Origin: Myxococcales bacterium
Lineage (GTDB): Bacteria; Myxococcota_A; Polyangia; Polyangiales; Houyiibacteriaceae
Length of the DNA stretch: 64,000 nucleotides
Assembly (NCBI GenBank): GCA_029863605.1
Contig: JAOTVB010000004.1
Span: forward strand, 1-64,000
Direction of reading: 5' to 3'
Shown: one piece after another, positions 35,489-44,897 of the stretch
How the letters are laid out: each line of letters opens with the position of its first letter
Numbering within the stretch: position 1 is the stretch's first letter
Notes under the pieces: generated by a model
What the model was told of the DNA's origin: nothing
What the model saw: the letters and a program-made list of their open reading frames with translations, nothing else
Databases searched by the model: none
Position numbers and translations under genes: made by a program

Positions 35489-37078
35489 TCATCGCGCGTT
35501 GCAGATGAGTCGTGCGGCACGATAACCGATCAGCATGCTCGGTGCGTTGAGCGCTGAAACCGGAGTCCAGGGGATCACCGATGCGTCGGCCACGCGGAGC
35601 CCTGTCACTCCCCGAACACGTAGCTGTGTGTCTACCGCGTCGGAATCGCGTGTGCCCATGCCGCATGATCCGGCAAAGTGATAGGTGGTGATCGTGTTCT
35701 TGCGTATGTAGTTTGCAATGGCTCGATCGCTCGTCACCCGCTTTCCCGGCATCAGCTCTTTGGCGCCCCAAGCGTTGAGGCCCTCGGCGGTTCCAATTTT
35801 CTTGGCGATGCGAACTCCCTTGATCATCGTGTCCATGTCCTCGGGCTCGGAGTAGTACGCGGGGTCGATCAGCGCTTGGTCCGTCACGTTCGTCGATTGC
35901 AGTCGCAGTGTGCCGCGGCTCTTGGGTTTGCCGAGAATCAAGATGATCCCAAACATGTGATCGGTGAAACGTTGCAGCGCGCCGAGTTTGAACGCGGCGC
36001 CGAGCATGCCGCGGACCATCGCCCTCGAACGCGGTCCGTAGAGCGCATGAGGAATTACTTTCGGCGGAAGCATGCGCTGCGACATCTGCCTCATAGCGGA
36101 CGGCGCCGGCCAGTAGACGTAGCACGTGTCGCTTTGCGAGCGCGGAAGGTCGCTGTCCTGATTGGTTCGGTAGAAGCTGTAGAGCTGCGGGTAGAAGCAA
36201 TCAATGTCCCTCTTGGCCTTGAAGAAGATGGGGACATTCGGATGATCGTGAAGGCCACCTCCAACGGAGGGACGGTCGGCCACGACCGGAATGTCGAACG
36301 CGCGTAGGTGCTCACTCGATCCGACACCCGAAAGAAGCAGGAGCTTTGGGGTTTCGAGCGCCCCGGCGCACAAGACGATTTCTCGCTCGGCCGCGACGCG
36401 CTTCAACTCTCCTTCGTGCTCGAACTCGACAGCCCGCGCGCGTTTGTCCGCCGTGAAGACGACCCTGTGAGCGCGTGCCCCAGACAGCACGGTGAGGTTC
36501 TCGCGCGCTCCCGCATCCTTGATGAAGGCAACGTAAGAGCTTCGGCGGTCATCGCCTTCGTACGACATCCATTCGTAGCCGATGACATTGCTCATGTTGC
36601 CATCGTTGAGGTCTTCCTTGCGCTCGAATCCGTTCTCCTCGGCCGACGCGATGCAGGCTTCGGTCCACAGAGTAGGGGCTCTCCGATGGGGGCGCAGGAC
36701 TTCTTCGATCGCTTCGAAGTCGGCGAGGTTGTCGTCCCAATGCCACCCGTCGGGCCATTGCGCGTAGTCTTCGCGCGCGCCGCGTGTGTAGACCATGCCG
36801 TTAACCGATCCGCTCCCGCCCATGACCGTGCCAGTGCCCGCGAAGACCCGCTGCCTGGCGGCGTGATCTTGAGGAACTGAAAAGCGTTCCCCCATCACGG
36901 CGTCATTGATGAAGGCCTCCTTGTACCCACTCGCGACCAGCGTCTCGGGATGCTCTTCCGCGGTTGGGCCTGCTTCGAGCAAGAGCACCTGCATGCGCAG
37001 GTCCTTCGCAAGCTCGGCCGCGACGATACAACCCGCGGATCCGCCCCCGACCACGACGTAGTCGAAGGGGTTGATCAT
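35489..37078 (-). CDS. GMC-family FAD oxidoreductase (choline-dehydrogenase-like)
   Basis: A 529-residue flavoenzyme with the FAD dinucleotide motif VVVGGGSAGC (residues 8-17), GMC signature 1 around GTVMGGSGSVNGMVYTRG, signature 2 around GALETPKLLLLSGVG, and the C-terminal active-site region HFAGSCGMG and NAPSML. GMC enzymes oxidise primary or secondary alcohols, including choline and sterols; the substrate cannot be read here. It is translationally coupled (ATGA) behind an aldehyde dehydrogenase, which suggests alcohol to aldehyde to acid oxidation. Confidence 0.92.
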   Translation of the reverse strand: MINPFDYVVVGGGSAGCIVAAELAKDLRMQVLLLEAGPTAEEHPETLVASGYKEAFINDAVMGERFSVPQDHAARQRVFAGTGTVMGGSGSVNGMVYTRGAREDYAQWPDGWHWDDNLADFEAIEEVLRPHRRAPTLWTEACIASAEENGFERKEDLNDGNMSNVIGYEWMSYEGDDRRSSYVAFIKDAGARENLTVLSGARAHRVVFTADKRARAVEFEHEGELKRVAAEREIVLCAGALETPKLLLLSGVGSSEHLRAFDIPVVADRPSVGGGLHDHPNVPIFFKAKRDIDCFYPQLYSFYRTNQDSDLPRSQSDTCYVYWPAPSAMRQMSQRMLPPKVIPHALYGPRSRAMVRGMLGAAFKLGALQRFTDHMFGIILILGKPKSRGTLRLQSTNVTDQALIDPAYYSEPEDMDTMIKGVRIAKKIGTAEGLNAWGAKELMPGKRVTSDRAIANYIRKNTITTYHFAGSCGMGTRDSDAVDTQLRVRGVTGLRVADASVIPWTPVSALNAPSMLIGYRAARLICNAR

Positions 37079-38667
37079 GGCTTACGACTGAGCAATTTCA
37101 GGAGTCCGCGCCACCGTCGCGCCAATCCTCTTCCGTAGATCAGGTCGATGACCCCGCTGAACGTGCCGTAGAGCCTCGGAGGGATGGGGAACATTTTGTT
37201 GGCTTGGTTGATCGGGAATCGATCGTCGATGACGGCCTTGATGTTGCACATCGAGCGCAGCCCCTCTCGACCGTTCATTCGCCCGTAGCCCGACGCTTTG
37301 ACACCGCCGAATGTGAGGTCCTGAGCCATGTAAGTGATCCCACCAAACTCGTTAATCGCGCTCATTCCAGCTTCGAGCTGCGATGCGATCTTCCGCGCAC
37401 GGGAACGATCCTTCGAAAAGACCGAAGAAGAAAGCCCATACGAAACTCCGTTGGCAATCTCGATCGCATGCTCGTCGTCGCGAACGCGCATGAGAAGCAT
37501 CACCGGGCCAAACACCTCGTCTTGGGCGATGGCCATGTCGGGAGTCACATCCGCGAGGATTGTAGGCTCGAAATAGTCGCCCTTGTCCCTGAGGGTTCGC
37601 TTCCCGCCTGCCACCAAGCGCGCCCCTTGGGCGATGGCGCCTTCAACCGCCTTTTCGATGATCTCGAGCTGGAGCGGCGTGACGATCGCCCCAACGTCGA
37701 CGAGCGCCTCGCGGCTGTTCCCTTGTCGGAAATCTTTGACGAGCTCGGCGGCGCGCTTCTCGAACGCGTCGTAGATGGCGTCATGCACGAGGAGCCGCTC
37801 GGAGGCGACGCAGTTCTGACCGCAGTTGACATAGCAACCGGCCAGCGCGGCATGAACCGCTTGTTCGAGATCTGCATCGTCACAGACGATGAAGGCGTCT
37901 TTCCCGCCGAGCTCCATCACCACCGGCGTCGTACGCTTTGCACTGCCCTCGATGACCCGGCGTCCATTCTCGACCGAGCCGATGAACACGATGGTGTCGA
38001 CCTCGGAGCGAACGAGCGCGGCTCCCGTCGTCCCATACCCTTGCACCGCCTGAATGAGGTCGGGATTGTATCCGGCCTCTTCGATCACCCCTCGAAACGC
38101 GGAGATGAATCGTGCGCTCGACCAGGCCACCCACTCGGAGGGCTTGATCACGATCGCGTTGCCGGCCATCAAGGCTGGAATGACCGGGTTGACGATGTTC
38201 TGAAATGGGTAGTTCCACGGAATGATCGAAGCGACGACACCTAGCGGATGAAATTCCAGTCGCGCTTTCTTGTGCACGAGCAGCCCGGATGACACTCGTT
38301 CGGGGCGAAGGTGCTTTTCGCCGTTGTTGATCATCCAGCGAAACTTCTCGCAGGTGGTCCAGATTTCTCCGATGAGGGCGTTCTCGCGGGTCTTGCCCGA
38401 GTCACGCTGAATCGTCAGGCAAATCTCGTCTTTGTGGTCGACGGTGTACGCCAGCAACCTGCGCAATACCGCACGGCGCTCTTCGAAAGAAGTCTGGCGC
38501 CAGTCGCGTTGGGCTACTTTCGCGCGCGCGACGGCGGCGTCGACGTCGACAGGGGTGTCGATGCGAATCTCACCCAGTCGTTCTTTGGTCGCCGGGTCGA
38601 CGCAAGGGATGTGGGTCGGGGCTTCGGCGGCTGCCGCTCCGCGCTCCACGTGAACCGGAACAGTCAT
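37075..38667 (-). CDS. Aldehyde dehydrogenase
   Basis: A 530-residue NAD(P)-dependent aldehyde dehydrogenase. The catalytic Cys is in NCGQNCVASER, the general base Glu in VVMELGGKDAF, and the oxyanion Asn in IIPWNYPFQN. The C-terminus is about 40 residues longer than in many ALDHs, with a hydrophobic and basic tail (GLARRWRGLLKLLSRKP) that could attach the enzyme to the membrane, as in fatty-aldehyde dehydrogenases. It is coupled to the GMC oxidoreductase, fitting a two-step alcohol oxidation. Confidence 0.93.
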   Translation of the reverse strand: MTVPVHVERGAAAAEAPTHIPCVDPATKERLGEIRIDTPVDVDAAVARAKVAQRDWRQTSFEERRAVLRRLLAYTVDHKDEICLTIQRDSGKTRENALIGEIWTTCEKFRWMINNGEKHLRPERVSSGLLVHKKARLEFHPLGVVASIIPWNYPFQNIVNPVIPALMAGNAIVIKPSEWVAWSSARFISAFRGVIEEAGYNPDLIQAVQGYGTTGAALVRSEVDTIVFIGSVENGRRVIEGSAKRTTPVVMELGGKDAFIVCDDADLEQAVHAALAGCYVNCGQNCVASERLLVHDAIYDAFEKRAAELVKDFRQGNSREALVDVGAIVTPLQLEIIEKAVEGAIAQGARLVAGGKRTLRDKGDYFEPTILADVTPDMAIAQDEVFGPVMLLMRVRDDEHAIEIANGVSYGLSSSVFSKDRSRARKIASQLEAGMSAINEFGGITYMAQDLTFGGVKASGYGRMNGREGLRSMCNIKAVIDDRFPINQANKMFPIPPRLYGTFSGVIDLIYGRGLARRWRGLLKLLSRKP

Positions 38668-38726
38668 CGTGATTTTCGCGTAGCATTCGCTTCGACGATG
38701 TCAACGCTGGTGGCGGCACTCGCGAC

Positions 38727-39896
38727 TCAGGCGAGGGGAATGTCGTACGCTCGACAGTAGCCTGCGAATCGTTCGCGGATCTGATCGCGCTCGATTCCGA
38801 AATCCTCGAGCTCGTATCGATGCGAACCGTGCTTTTCGCGCGGGTTGTCGACCAGGAACCTTCGCATGCGGCCCTCGACTTCGTCCGACCACGGAATGCG
38901 GAAGTGCGCGTAGGCCCGTCCGAGCGCGGCAACCGGGTCGGCAACGACCTCGTCAAACTGAATGTCCATGAACTGGTCGGGTTTGTCCGCGTGCCGGGCG
39001 CGCACTTTCATCGCGTGGTCGAGCGACTTGGCCCACCAGTCGAGTTGCTCCGGACCGACCTTCTTCGGATCGACTGCGTCGGTGACGATTCCCCTGACGG
39101 TGTAGACGAGGCTCGCAAGCGATGGGATCGTCTTCACGGGGTCCCGGTGCGTAAAGATGAGCTGAGCATCGGGGTACTCGTCGAGCAGCGCATCGAGGGT
39201 TGCGAGGTGCACGGGGCTCTTCAGTACCCACCTGTCTTTCATGTGGCGACTCTGAAGGTGCTCGAGGAAATGCCGATGGTACGTGTAGGCCGGAGCGGCA
39301 TCCTGGTGGTCGACCCAGTCTTGATAGCTCGGCACATTGAACGCGATGCTGGCCTGAGGGCTGAGCATGCTGTGTGCCAGGATCGGCATGCACTCTTGCG
39401 GAAGGTCGGCGCCCACCTCGTGAATCGACGCCAGCGAAGGGGCCATCGCATCCATCTGGCCGAAGTACTTGCGCGCCTTTTCGATGCGGGGATCGGTCGC
39501 ATAAGTCGCGGTCTCCGGTGGTGGATTGGGGAACTGGATTTCCCATCCAAGTGGCGCCCGGTTTGCGGGGTCCTGGGCGAGCAGGTTGAACAAGATGGTC
39601 GTCCCAGTCCGAGGGAAACCAACGATGAAGAGGGGCCGGTCGATCGGCACGCCCACGACCTCGGGATGCTGTGCACGATGCCGGTAGATGCCGAAGCGAC
39701 TCTCGAGCGCCATGATGAACGACTGGCGGCACGCCACACGACCGATCCAGGTGAGCCGTGCCTCACGCTCCACGGTATCGAGCAGGATCGGAAGCGCTTT
39801 CAAGAAACCTTCGTCACCGAACTCATCGGACTCGGCCTTGCGCGCAGCGGCACGAACGATGCTATTCGGGTCGAGCGAAGGCCAGCGGGGCGCCAT
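38727..39896 (-). CDS. Sulfotransferase family protein (Sulfotransfer_3 type)
   Basis: The ATG at 39896 lies after GGAGGTGTG, so the longer frame is rejected. The 389-residue protein carries the PAPS 5'-phosphosulfate loop FIVGFPRTGTT (90-100) and the 3'-phosphate region THRDPVKTIPSLASL. This type is frequent in mycobacteria and Myxococcota and transfers sulfate to lipid or carbohydrate hydroxyls. It precedes the ALDH-GMC pair on the same strand by 59 bases. An acceptor such as a sterol is possible from context but not shown. Confidence 0.85.
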   Translation of the reverse strand: MAPRWPSLDPNSIVRAAARKAESDEFGDEGFLKALPILLDTVEREARLTWIGRVACRQSFIMALESRFGIYRHRAQHPEVVGVPIDRPLFIVGFPRTGTTILFNLLAQDPANRAPLGWEIQFPNPPPETATYATDPRIEKARKYFGQMDAMAPSLASIHEVGADLPQECMPILAHSMLSPQASIAFNVPSYQDWVDHQDAAPAYTYHRHFLEHLQSRHMKDRWVLKSPVHLATLDALLDEYPDAQLIFTHRDPVKTIPSLASLVYTVRGIVTDAVDPKKVGPEQLDWWAKSLDHAMKVRARHADKPDQFMDIQFDEVVADPVAALGRAYAHFRIPWSDEVEGRMRRFLVDNPREKHGSHRYELEDFGIERDQIRERFAGYCRAYDIPLA

Positions 39897-40048
39897 CACA
39901 CCTCCGATGCTGTTCAGCAGGCGGATGAAGCGGGTGCGATGTGGCGGCGGGGCTGACACTTGGGACCGACGCACGGCAGAAGCTCGGTGCCCTACCGGGT
40001 TGCGTCGCGTAGCACGCTCCGCCATAGCCGGCAAAACGTGGAGCACGC

Positions 40049-40918
40049 ATGAAAGACGACGAGAAACCTCATAAGGTGGCCATCGTGACCGGGGCTTCTT
40101 CCGGCATTGGCGAGGCGACTGCCCATTGTCTCGCCGAGGCGGGTTTCACAGTGGTGGTGGCTGCACGGCGCAAAGCCTTACTCGACGGAGTCGCCGCAGA
40201 GATAAGCAGAAAAGGCGGGAAAGCGCTGAGCGTACCGACCGATCTCAGCGATGCTCAAGCCACCTCGGCGCTCGTGGGAAAAACGCTCGAAGAGCTCGGT
40301 CGCGTCGACGTGCTGGTGAACAACGCGGGGTACGGACCTCCATGCGCGCTCGAACAACTCGATCGACAGGCCTTGCGGCATGTATTTGATGTCAACCTGC
40401 TTTCTGCCATGCAGTTGATCGGCGAGTTGACGCCCACGATGCGAGCTCAAGGTGGAGGCCGCATCATCAACATTGGATCGCTTTCACGCTACGTGGCGGC
40501 ACCGATCGCAGCGGCTTATGCGGCCACGAAAGGGGGAATGGAAGCGATGACCGCGTGTATGCGGCTCGAGCTCGCTCCCTGGAACATTCAGCTCAGCTTG
40601 GTGATCCCTGGCTTCGTCGACACGCCTACTTTCGACAAGGCGCGCGAAGCGGGGGAACACCTACGCGACGACCCTGACAATCCGTACCGCCAGTTGATGG
40701 CAGACCTCGACGATTTCGCCAACGAGCAGCTCAAGAGCGCCGTCTCCCCGGAACAAGTGGGTGAGGTAGTCGTGAAGGCGGCGACCGCGGCCACGCCCAA
40801 GACTCGATACTTCGTGCCCCGGGCGGCGCGGACGACAGTGCGGATGTTTGGCATGATGCCAGATCGACTGGCCGATCGAATCTTACTCAAGATGTACAAA
40901 TGGGGGCCTTGGGCGTGA
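40049..40918 (+). CDS. Short-chain dehydrogenase/reductase
   Basis: A 289-residue classical SDR: TGASSGIG (14-21), NNAGYG, catalytic Ser in INIGSLSR and YAATK. The C-terminus is extended with a hydrophobic stretch (TTVRMFGMMPDRLADRIL) like that of membrane-associated SDRs acting on lipids. It overlaps the next SDR gene by 4 bases (GTGA). The substrate is unknown; a hydroxysteroid or other lipid is plausible. Confidence 0.9.
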   Translation: MKDDEKPHKVAIVTGASSGIGEATAHCLAEAGFTVVVAARRKALLDGVAAEISRKGGKALSVPTDLSDAQATSALVGKTLEELGRVDVLVNNAGYGPPCALEQLDRQALRHVFDVNLLSAMQLIGELTPTMRAQGGGRIINIGSLSRYVAAPIAAAYAATKGGMEAMTACMRLELAPWNIQLSLVIPGFVDTPTFDKAREAGEHLRDDPDNPYRQLMADLDDFANEQLKSAVSPEQVGEVVVKAATAATPKTRYFVPRAARTTVRMFGMMPDRLADRILLKMYKWGPWA

Positions 40919-41712
40919 ACCGATCGACAAAGCGTGTGCTCGTCACGGGAGCCGCAAACGGAATCGGTTCTGCGATCGCCCGTCTGTGCCTCGGAGCCGG
41001 GCATTCGGTCGTCGCGACGGATGTCGATTCGGAGGCTCTCCACCGCCTTCGCTCCGAGCTACCAGGCATCGAGACGGCCACCCTGGACGTACGCGATCTA
41101 AAGATGTGGGATCGGGTCGTCAGCGACGCCGAGGCTCGCGGCGGACCGATCGACGTGTTGATCAACAATGCGGGGGTCTGCTTGCCTGGCCGATGTGACC
41201 GCGTGTCCTCCGAGGACGACCGCCTCACCGTCGAGGTCAACATCATGGGCGTATTGCATGGGGTACGAACTTTGCTCCCCCGCTTTCTCGAGCGGGAGCG
41301 AGGGCATTTCATCAACGTTGCGAGCATGGCAGCTTTCGCGCCTTCGCCCGATCTCGCCGCGTATTGTGCAAGCAAGCATGCCGTACGCGCTTACACACAT
41401 AGCTGCGCTCTCGATCATCGACACTCACCGATTCACTGGACTGTGGCTTGCCCGAGCGCCGTCGAGACGCCGATGCTCCAGAGCATGCGCGACAAACGCG
41501 CCGGCGTCGTCGTCTTCACCGAGAAGGCGATGGCGCCCGAGACTTTTGCGCGCGAGGTAGTACGGGTGATCGGCGAGCCTCGCCGTGAGCTGCTCGTACC
41601 GGCGATGCGGGGAAAGCTGATTCGACTGCTCGGGTTGTTTCCCGGACTCGTGGCGAGAGGGATGGACGACGCCGAAAAGCGCGGCCTCGCAGCTCTCGAC
41701 GAGGGAAAATAG
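40915..41712 (+). CDS. Short-chain dehydrogenase/reductase
   Basis: A 265-residue SDR with TGAANGIG, NNAGVC, a Ser in INVASMAAF and YCASK. The GTG at 40915 gives a 4-base overlap with the preceding SDR stop and the typical short N-terminus (MNRSTKRVLVTG); an ATG at 40900 is the alternative. The C-terminus again carries a hydrophobic tail (LIRLLGLFPGLVARGM). The two SDRs form one operon and probably act in the same pathway. Confidence 0.9.
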   Translation: MNRSTKRVLVTGAANGIGSAIARLCLGAGHSVVATDVDSEALHRLRSELPGIETATLDVRDLKMWDRVVSDAEARGGPIDVLINNAGVCLPGRCDRVSSEDDRLTVEVNIMGVLHGVRTLLPRFLERERGHFINVASMAAFAPSPDLAAYCASKHAVRAYTHSCALDHRHSPIHWTVACPSAVETPMLQSMRDKRAGVVVFTEKAMAPETFAREVVRVIGEPRRELLVPAMRGKLIRLLGLFPGLVARGMDDAEKRGLAALDEGK

Positions 41713-41729
41713 AAAAGTCTTCCGGATGC

Positions 41730-42953
41730 CTATGGCGGTAGCTCGCCCTTGGGAATGTCGGCGATCTTGATGACCGACAGCGTCGGGTTCATGTCGGTTT
41801 CCGCAAGCAAGGTTCGAAGCACGACCTGACCTCTCCTGCGGCCTTCCGTATCGAGCCAGTTCTCGACGCCCGGGTTTTCGCGGCTCGCGTAGATCCGAAA
41901 CGAGCCATCGTCGTCGAAACGCACCTGTCGGTTGTTGAGCGACACCGTGTGATACCGATAGTCCCCGGACTGCAAAAAGTGGTTGAACAGTTGACAAGAC
42001 CAGTAGCGGCACGAGACGTCTTTGCCTTCGATCAAAATCGCCTCGTCGTCGGCGAGCTTGAACGAAGCCCCGACGTAGCCAATACCGGGGCCGGGTAGAT
42101 TGTTGGCGACCACCTTCGGGTCGACCATGTCGACCAGCTCCTCTGGCGTGTACTCGTCGTGACGCTCCTCGTCTGGGATGAGACTGCCATCTGCGCCAAT
42201 TCGGGTCGGTTGTGCGACGTCTTGATCGTATTCGATCATGTTGAGTGCCACGAAAGCGGAGATTCCGAGGGCCGCGTCGACCGTGTCGTGCATGAACGTG
42301 ACGATGCGCTCGAGCCCGGAGGCAAGGTCGTCTGGGCCGTAGGCATCTGGTCCGGGTACGTCATCGAGGCATTGGATCGACATCGTGGCCTCGCGGTACC
42401 TACCATCGTCGACCTCGATGACGGATTCGGGGAAGTATTGACGGGTGAGGACGAACGGCCGCTGTCCCTTGAGCTCGAGCCAATTCTTTGCGCCTTTCGG
42501 ACGCTCAGAGCTGATGTGGATCGTGGCGGCCTGGTTTCCCTCTTCCGTCTCGAAAGCGATGTCCTGGTCGATCAGAAAACTGACCATTTCGCGCATACCG
42601 TCATCGTCGCTCGCGTAGACGACGATCGAGAGAAAGAGGTCGTCACCACGTCTAACGGTGAGCTCGTACGAATGTGACTCATCGAGCTTGGCTTCGTGGT
42701 AGAGCGTGTCCGTCCCGTCCGCGATGAAGCTTCGCATCGGCGTGAACATCCGCGTCAGCCTGGGGCGTGTCCGATCGACCTCCATCTCGAGCTCTTGCGC
42801 CGCCGCCATCAACGCGATGAGGTAACGAAAGCCTTCGGCGCGCTCTCGCGGACCCTTCGCACCCGTTGGACCGACGATCTTGTCGCCGATCGCTTTCAGT
42901 TGACCGGCGAACCGATTGAAAAGGGCCTGGCTCTGCGTCATCTCATCAGACAT
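41730..42953 (-). CDS. DUF1214 domain protein
   Basis: A protein of about 407 residues whose C-terminal part has DUF1214 features: RYWSCQLFNHFLQSGDYRY, SLNNRQVRFDDDGSFRI and PGVENWLDTEGRRRGQVVLR. The start at 42953 (MSDEMTQSQ) has AGGATG 7 bases upstream; the ATG at 42962 sits too close to it. It has no signal peptide. DUF1214 proteins have no established reaction. It is divergent from the TetR gene at 43027 and may belong to its regulon. Confidence 0.82.
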   Translation of the reverse strand: MSDEMTQSQALFNRFAGQLKAIGDKIVGPTGAKGPRERAEGFRYLIALMAAAQELEMEVDRTRPRLTRMFTPMRSFIADGTDTLYHEAKLDESHSYELTVRRGDDLFLSIVVYASDDDGMREMVSFLIDQDIAFETEEGNQAATIHISSERPKGAKNWLELKGQRPFVLTRQYFPESVIEVDDGRYREATMSIQCLDDVPGPDAYGPDDLASGLERIVTFMHDTVDAALGISAFVALNMIEYDQDVAQPTRIGADGSLIPDEERHDEYTPEELVDMVDPKVVANNLPGPGIGYVGASFKLADDEAILIEGKDVSCRYWSCQLFNHFLQSGDYRYHTVSLNNRQVRFDDDGSFRIYASRENPGVENWLDTEGRRRGQVVLRTLLAETDMNPTLSVIKIADIPKGELPP

Positions 42954-42987
42954 CGGGGACATCCTATAGCGCGGAGCGGATTCGGAA

Positions 42988-43015
42988 TTGACATTCTGAT
43001 TTTCCTTACTATCAT
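42988..43015 (+). promoter_or_regulatory. Near-consensus sigma70 promoter of the second TetR gene
   Basis: TTGACA (42988-42993), a 16-base spacer and TATCAT (43010-43015) match the sigma70 consensus in 6/6 and 5/6 bases. A transcript start about 7 bases downstream (near 43022) would leave almost no leader before the ATG at 43027, which also lacks a Shine-Dalgarno sequence, so the regulator mRNA may be nearly leaderless. The interval to the divergent DUF1214 gene is the likely site of autoregulation. Confidence 0.65.
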
Positions 43016-43026
43016 TCCGACTATTG

Positions 43027-43710
43027 ATGCTGACCGCAGAAGCTGCCGCCGAAGCGCAGGAAAGCCTAAGAGATAAGAAGCGGGAGCTCTATCGCGAGGC
43101 CGTCCTCGATGCCGCCGAGCGGGTGTTCGGCGAGTTGGGCTACGAGGCGACGAAGGTCCAGCGGGTGGCGGCCGAGGCCGGAGTATCACTGACGACCCTC
43201 TACAGCGTCTTCGAATCGAAGTGGGAGATCTACCGGGCCGTCAATCGCCGCCGCCTGAGCGAGGTCATGACCCTTGCTCAAGGAATCCTTCTGGAAGATG
43301 CCTCGTCGATAGAGATGCTGATCGCAGGAACGAGAATGCAGCTGGCGTTTTTCATGAAGCGTCGCGACTTTCTCCGGATGCAGCTCAAGGAAGTCACCGC
43401 ATGGTCGACGATCGAGCTTCTTCGAAGCCCCGAGCAAGTCGAGGCGCTTGGCGCCGGTTTGCAGCTTTTCGCCGACATCCTTCGACGTTGCATCGAAGAC
43501 GGTTACCTGATCGACGACGACGCAGAGCTCATGGCGAGAATCGTGATCGCCTCCCAGCAGGTGAGGCTTGCGATGTGGATGGATCGCGGTGCCAAAGAAG
43601 ATCCACACTGCCTCATAGACGGGGCGATACGACATATGCTTCGGAGCTACTGCAAACCCGAGCGGCTCGCCTCGGTGCTCGAATCGGCAGGCCTGGGAGA
43701 CGCATCGTGA
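43027..43710 (+). CDS. TetR family transcriptional regulator
   Basis: A regulator of about 227 residues with an N-terminal HTH (LDAAERVFGELGYEATKV, then RVAAEAGVSLTTLYSVFESKW), close in style to the TetR at 27801, where both have TLYSVFE in the recognition region. The ATG at 43027 is used; a TTG one codon earlier is possible. Its stop overlaps the start of the ferredoxin-reductase gene (GTGA), so it heads the operon 43027-46595 with the desaturase and the NSDHL-like gene. Confidence 0.9.
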   Translation: MLTAEAAAEAQESLRDKKRELYREAVLDAAERVFGELGYEATKVQRVAAEAGVSLTTLYSVFESKWEIYRAVNRRRLSEVMTLAQGILLEDASSIEMLIAGTRMQLAFFMKRRDFLRMQLKEVTAWSTIELLRSPEQVEALGAGLQLFADILRRCIEDGYLIDDDAELMARIVIASQQVRLAMWMDRGAKEDPHCLIDGAIRHMLRSYCKPERLASVLESAGLGDAS

Positions 43711-44870
43711 CCGTCGAGTTCCACGAACTCGAGATTGCGGCGGTGACTCGAGAGACCGCGGACTGCGCTTCGTTCGAGCTGTCGGTTCCGCCCGGGCTGC
43801 GCGAGGCGTATGACTACAAAGCCGGGCAACACCTCACTTTCGAGCTCCCATGGGAAGGCTTCGAAGTCACGCGGTGCTACTCCCTGTCGAGCTGTCCGGA
43901 TCTCGGTGAACCCCTGAAAATCGCGGTCAAACGAGTCGAAGGAGGTCGCGTCTCGAACTGGATGAACGACAATCTCACCGTTGGCGACAAGATTCGTGCA
44001 AGCGTGCCCGAGGGACGCTTCGTTCTCGACCCGGAGACCCGCTCCGGTGCTCCATTGTTCCTGTTCGCAGGCGGTAGCGGGATTACACCGATCATTTCGC
44101 TCCTCAAGAGCGCTGTGGCCACGACCAAACGATCGATCACGCTCGTCTACGCAAACCAGCACCCCGACTCGGTCATCTATGCCGACGAGATCGATCGGCT
44201 CGTCGGTCAGCACCCGGAACGCCTGGTCGTGCAGCACCACTACGACTCCGAGAGCGGATATCTCACCTCTGAGAAGGTGCGCCAGCACTTGCATGACACC
44301 GACATCGCCGAGTTCTACATCTGCGGGCCAGCCGCTTTCATGGAGCTCGTCGAAGACACCCTGAGTGAAGTAGCGGTGCATGAAGAGCTGGTGTACGTCG
44401 AACGATTCGTTTCGCCTGCCGATCCCGACCGCGCAGAGGGGGAGTCACCCGAGGTCCAATCATTCGAGTCGCCCGACAAGTTCAGCCTTTGGCTCGACGG
44501 CCGCTCGCGGTCGGTTCCCTACGTGCGGGGCAGGACCTTGCTCGAATGTGCGCAGGCGGCTGGCTTGAACCCAGGGCATTCATGTGAGTCTGGTTACTGC
44601 GGCTCGTGTATGGCCCACGTCAACACCGGCCAAGTGCACATGCGTACGCACGAGGCGCTTTCCGAGCGAGATATCGCGAAGGGGGTGGCCCTTCTTTGCC
44701 AGAGTATCCCGGCGAGCAGCGAGCCACTCGAGCTCGACGCCGATTCCACCTCGTTTCGTACTGCGTCCGCAGTGAAGTCCTCGTACGGCAGGCGCGTTTC
44801 CCACCTGGCGGCGGCCGCGGTGTTCGCCTTCATGGTCACCGGCACGCTAGTTCTCAGATTGGTGCACTAG
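43707..44870 (+). CDS. Ferredoxin-NAD(P)H reductase with 2Fe-2S domain and C-terminal membrane anchor (KshB-like)
   Basis: GTG start at 43707 overlapping the TetR stop, after GGGAG. The 387-residue protein has an FAD domain (RCYSLSS, 56-62), an NAD domain (GGSGITP, 122-128, and YICGPAAFM) and a C-terminal plant-type [2Fe-2S] domain with Cys293, Cys298, Cys301 and Cys331. An extra hydrophobic helix follows at about 364-384. This is the electron-transfer partner type of Rieske oxygenases such as KshA, and a natural partner for the orphan Rieske enzyme at 26739 or the desaturase next door. The membrane tail is unusual for the family and suits lipid-bound substrates. Confidence 0.92.
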   Translation: MTVEFHELEIAAVTRETADCASFELSVPPGLREAYDYKAGQHLTFELPWEGFEVTRCYSLSSCPDLGEPLKIAVKRVEGGRVSNWMNDNLTVGDKIRASVPEGRFVLDPETRSGAPLFLFAGGSGITPIISLLKSAVATTKRSITLVYANQHPDSVIYADEIDRLVGQHPERLVVQHHYDSESGYLTSEKVRQHLHDTDIAEFYICGPAAFMELVEDTLSEVAVHEELVYVERFVSPADPDRAEGESPEVQSFESPDKFSLWLDGRSRSVPYVRGRTLLECAQAAGLNPGHSCESGYCGSCMAHVNTGQVHMRTHEALSERDIAKGVALLCQSIPASSEPLELDADSTSFRTASAVKSSYGRRVSHLAAAAVFAFMVTGTLVLRLVH

Positions 44871-44897
44871 GTTTACAATGAGCTCACAGGCATCCAA

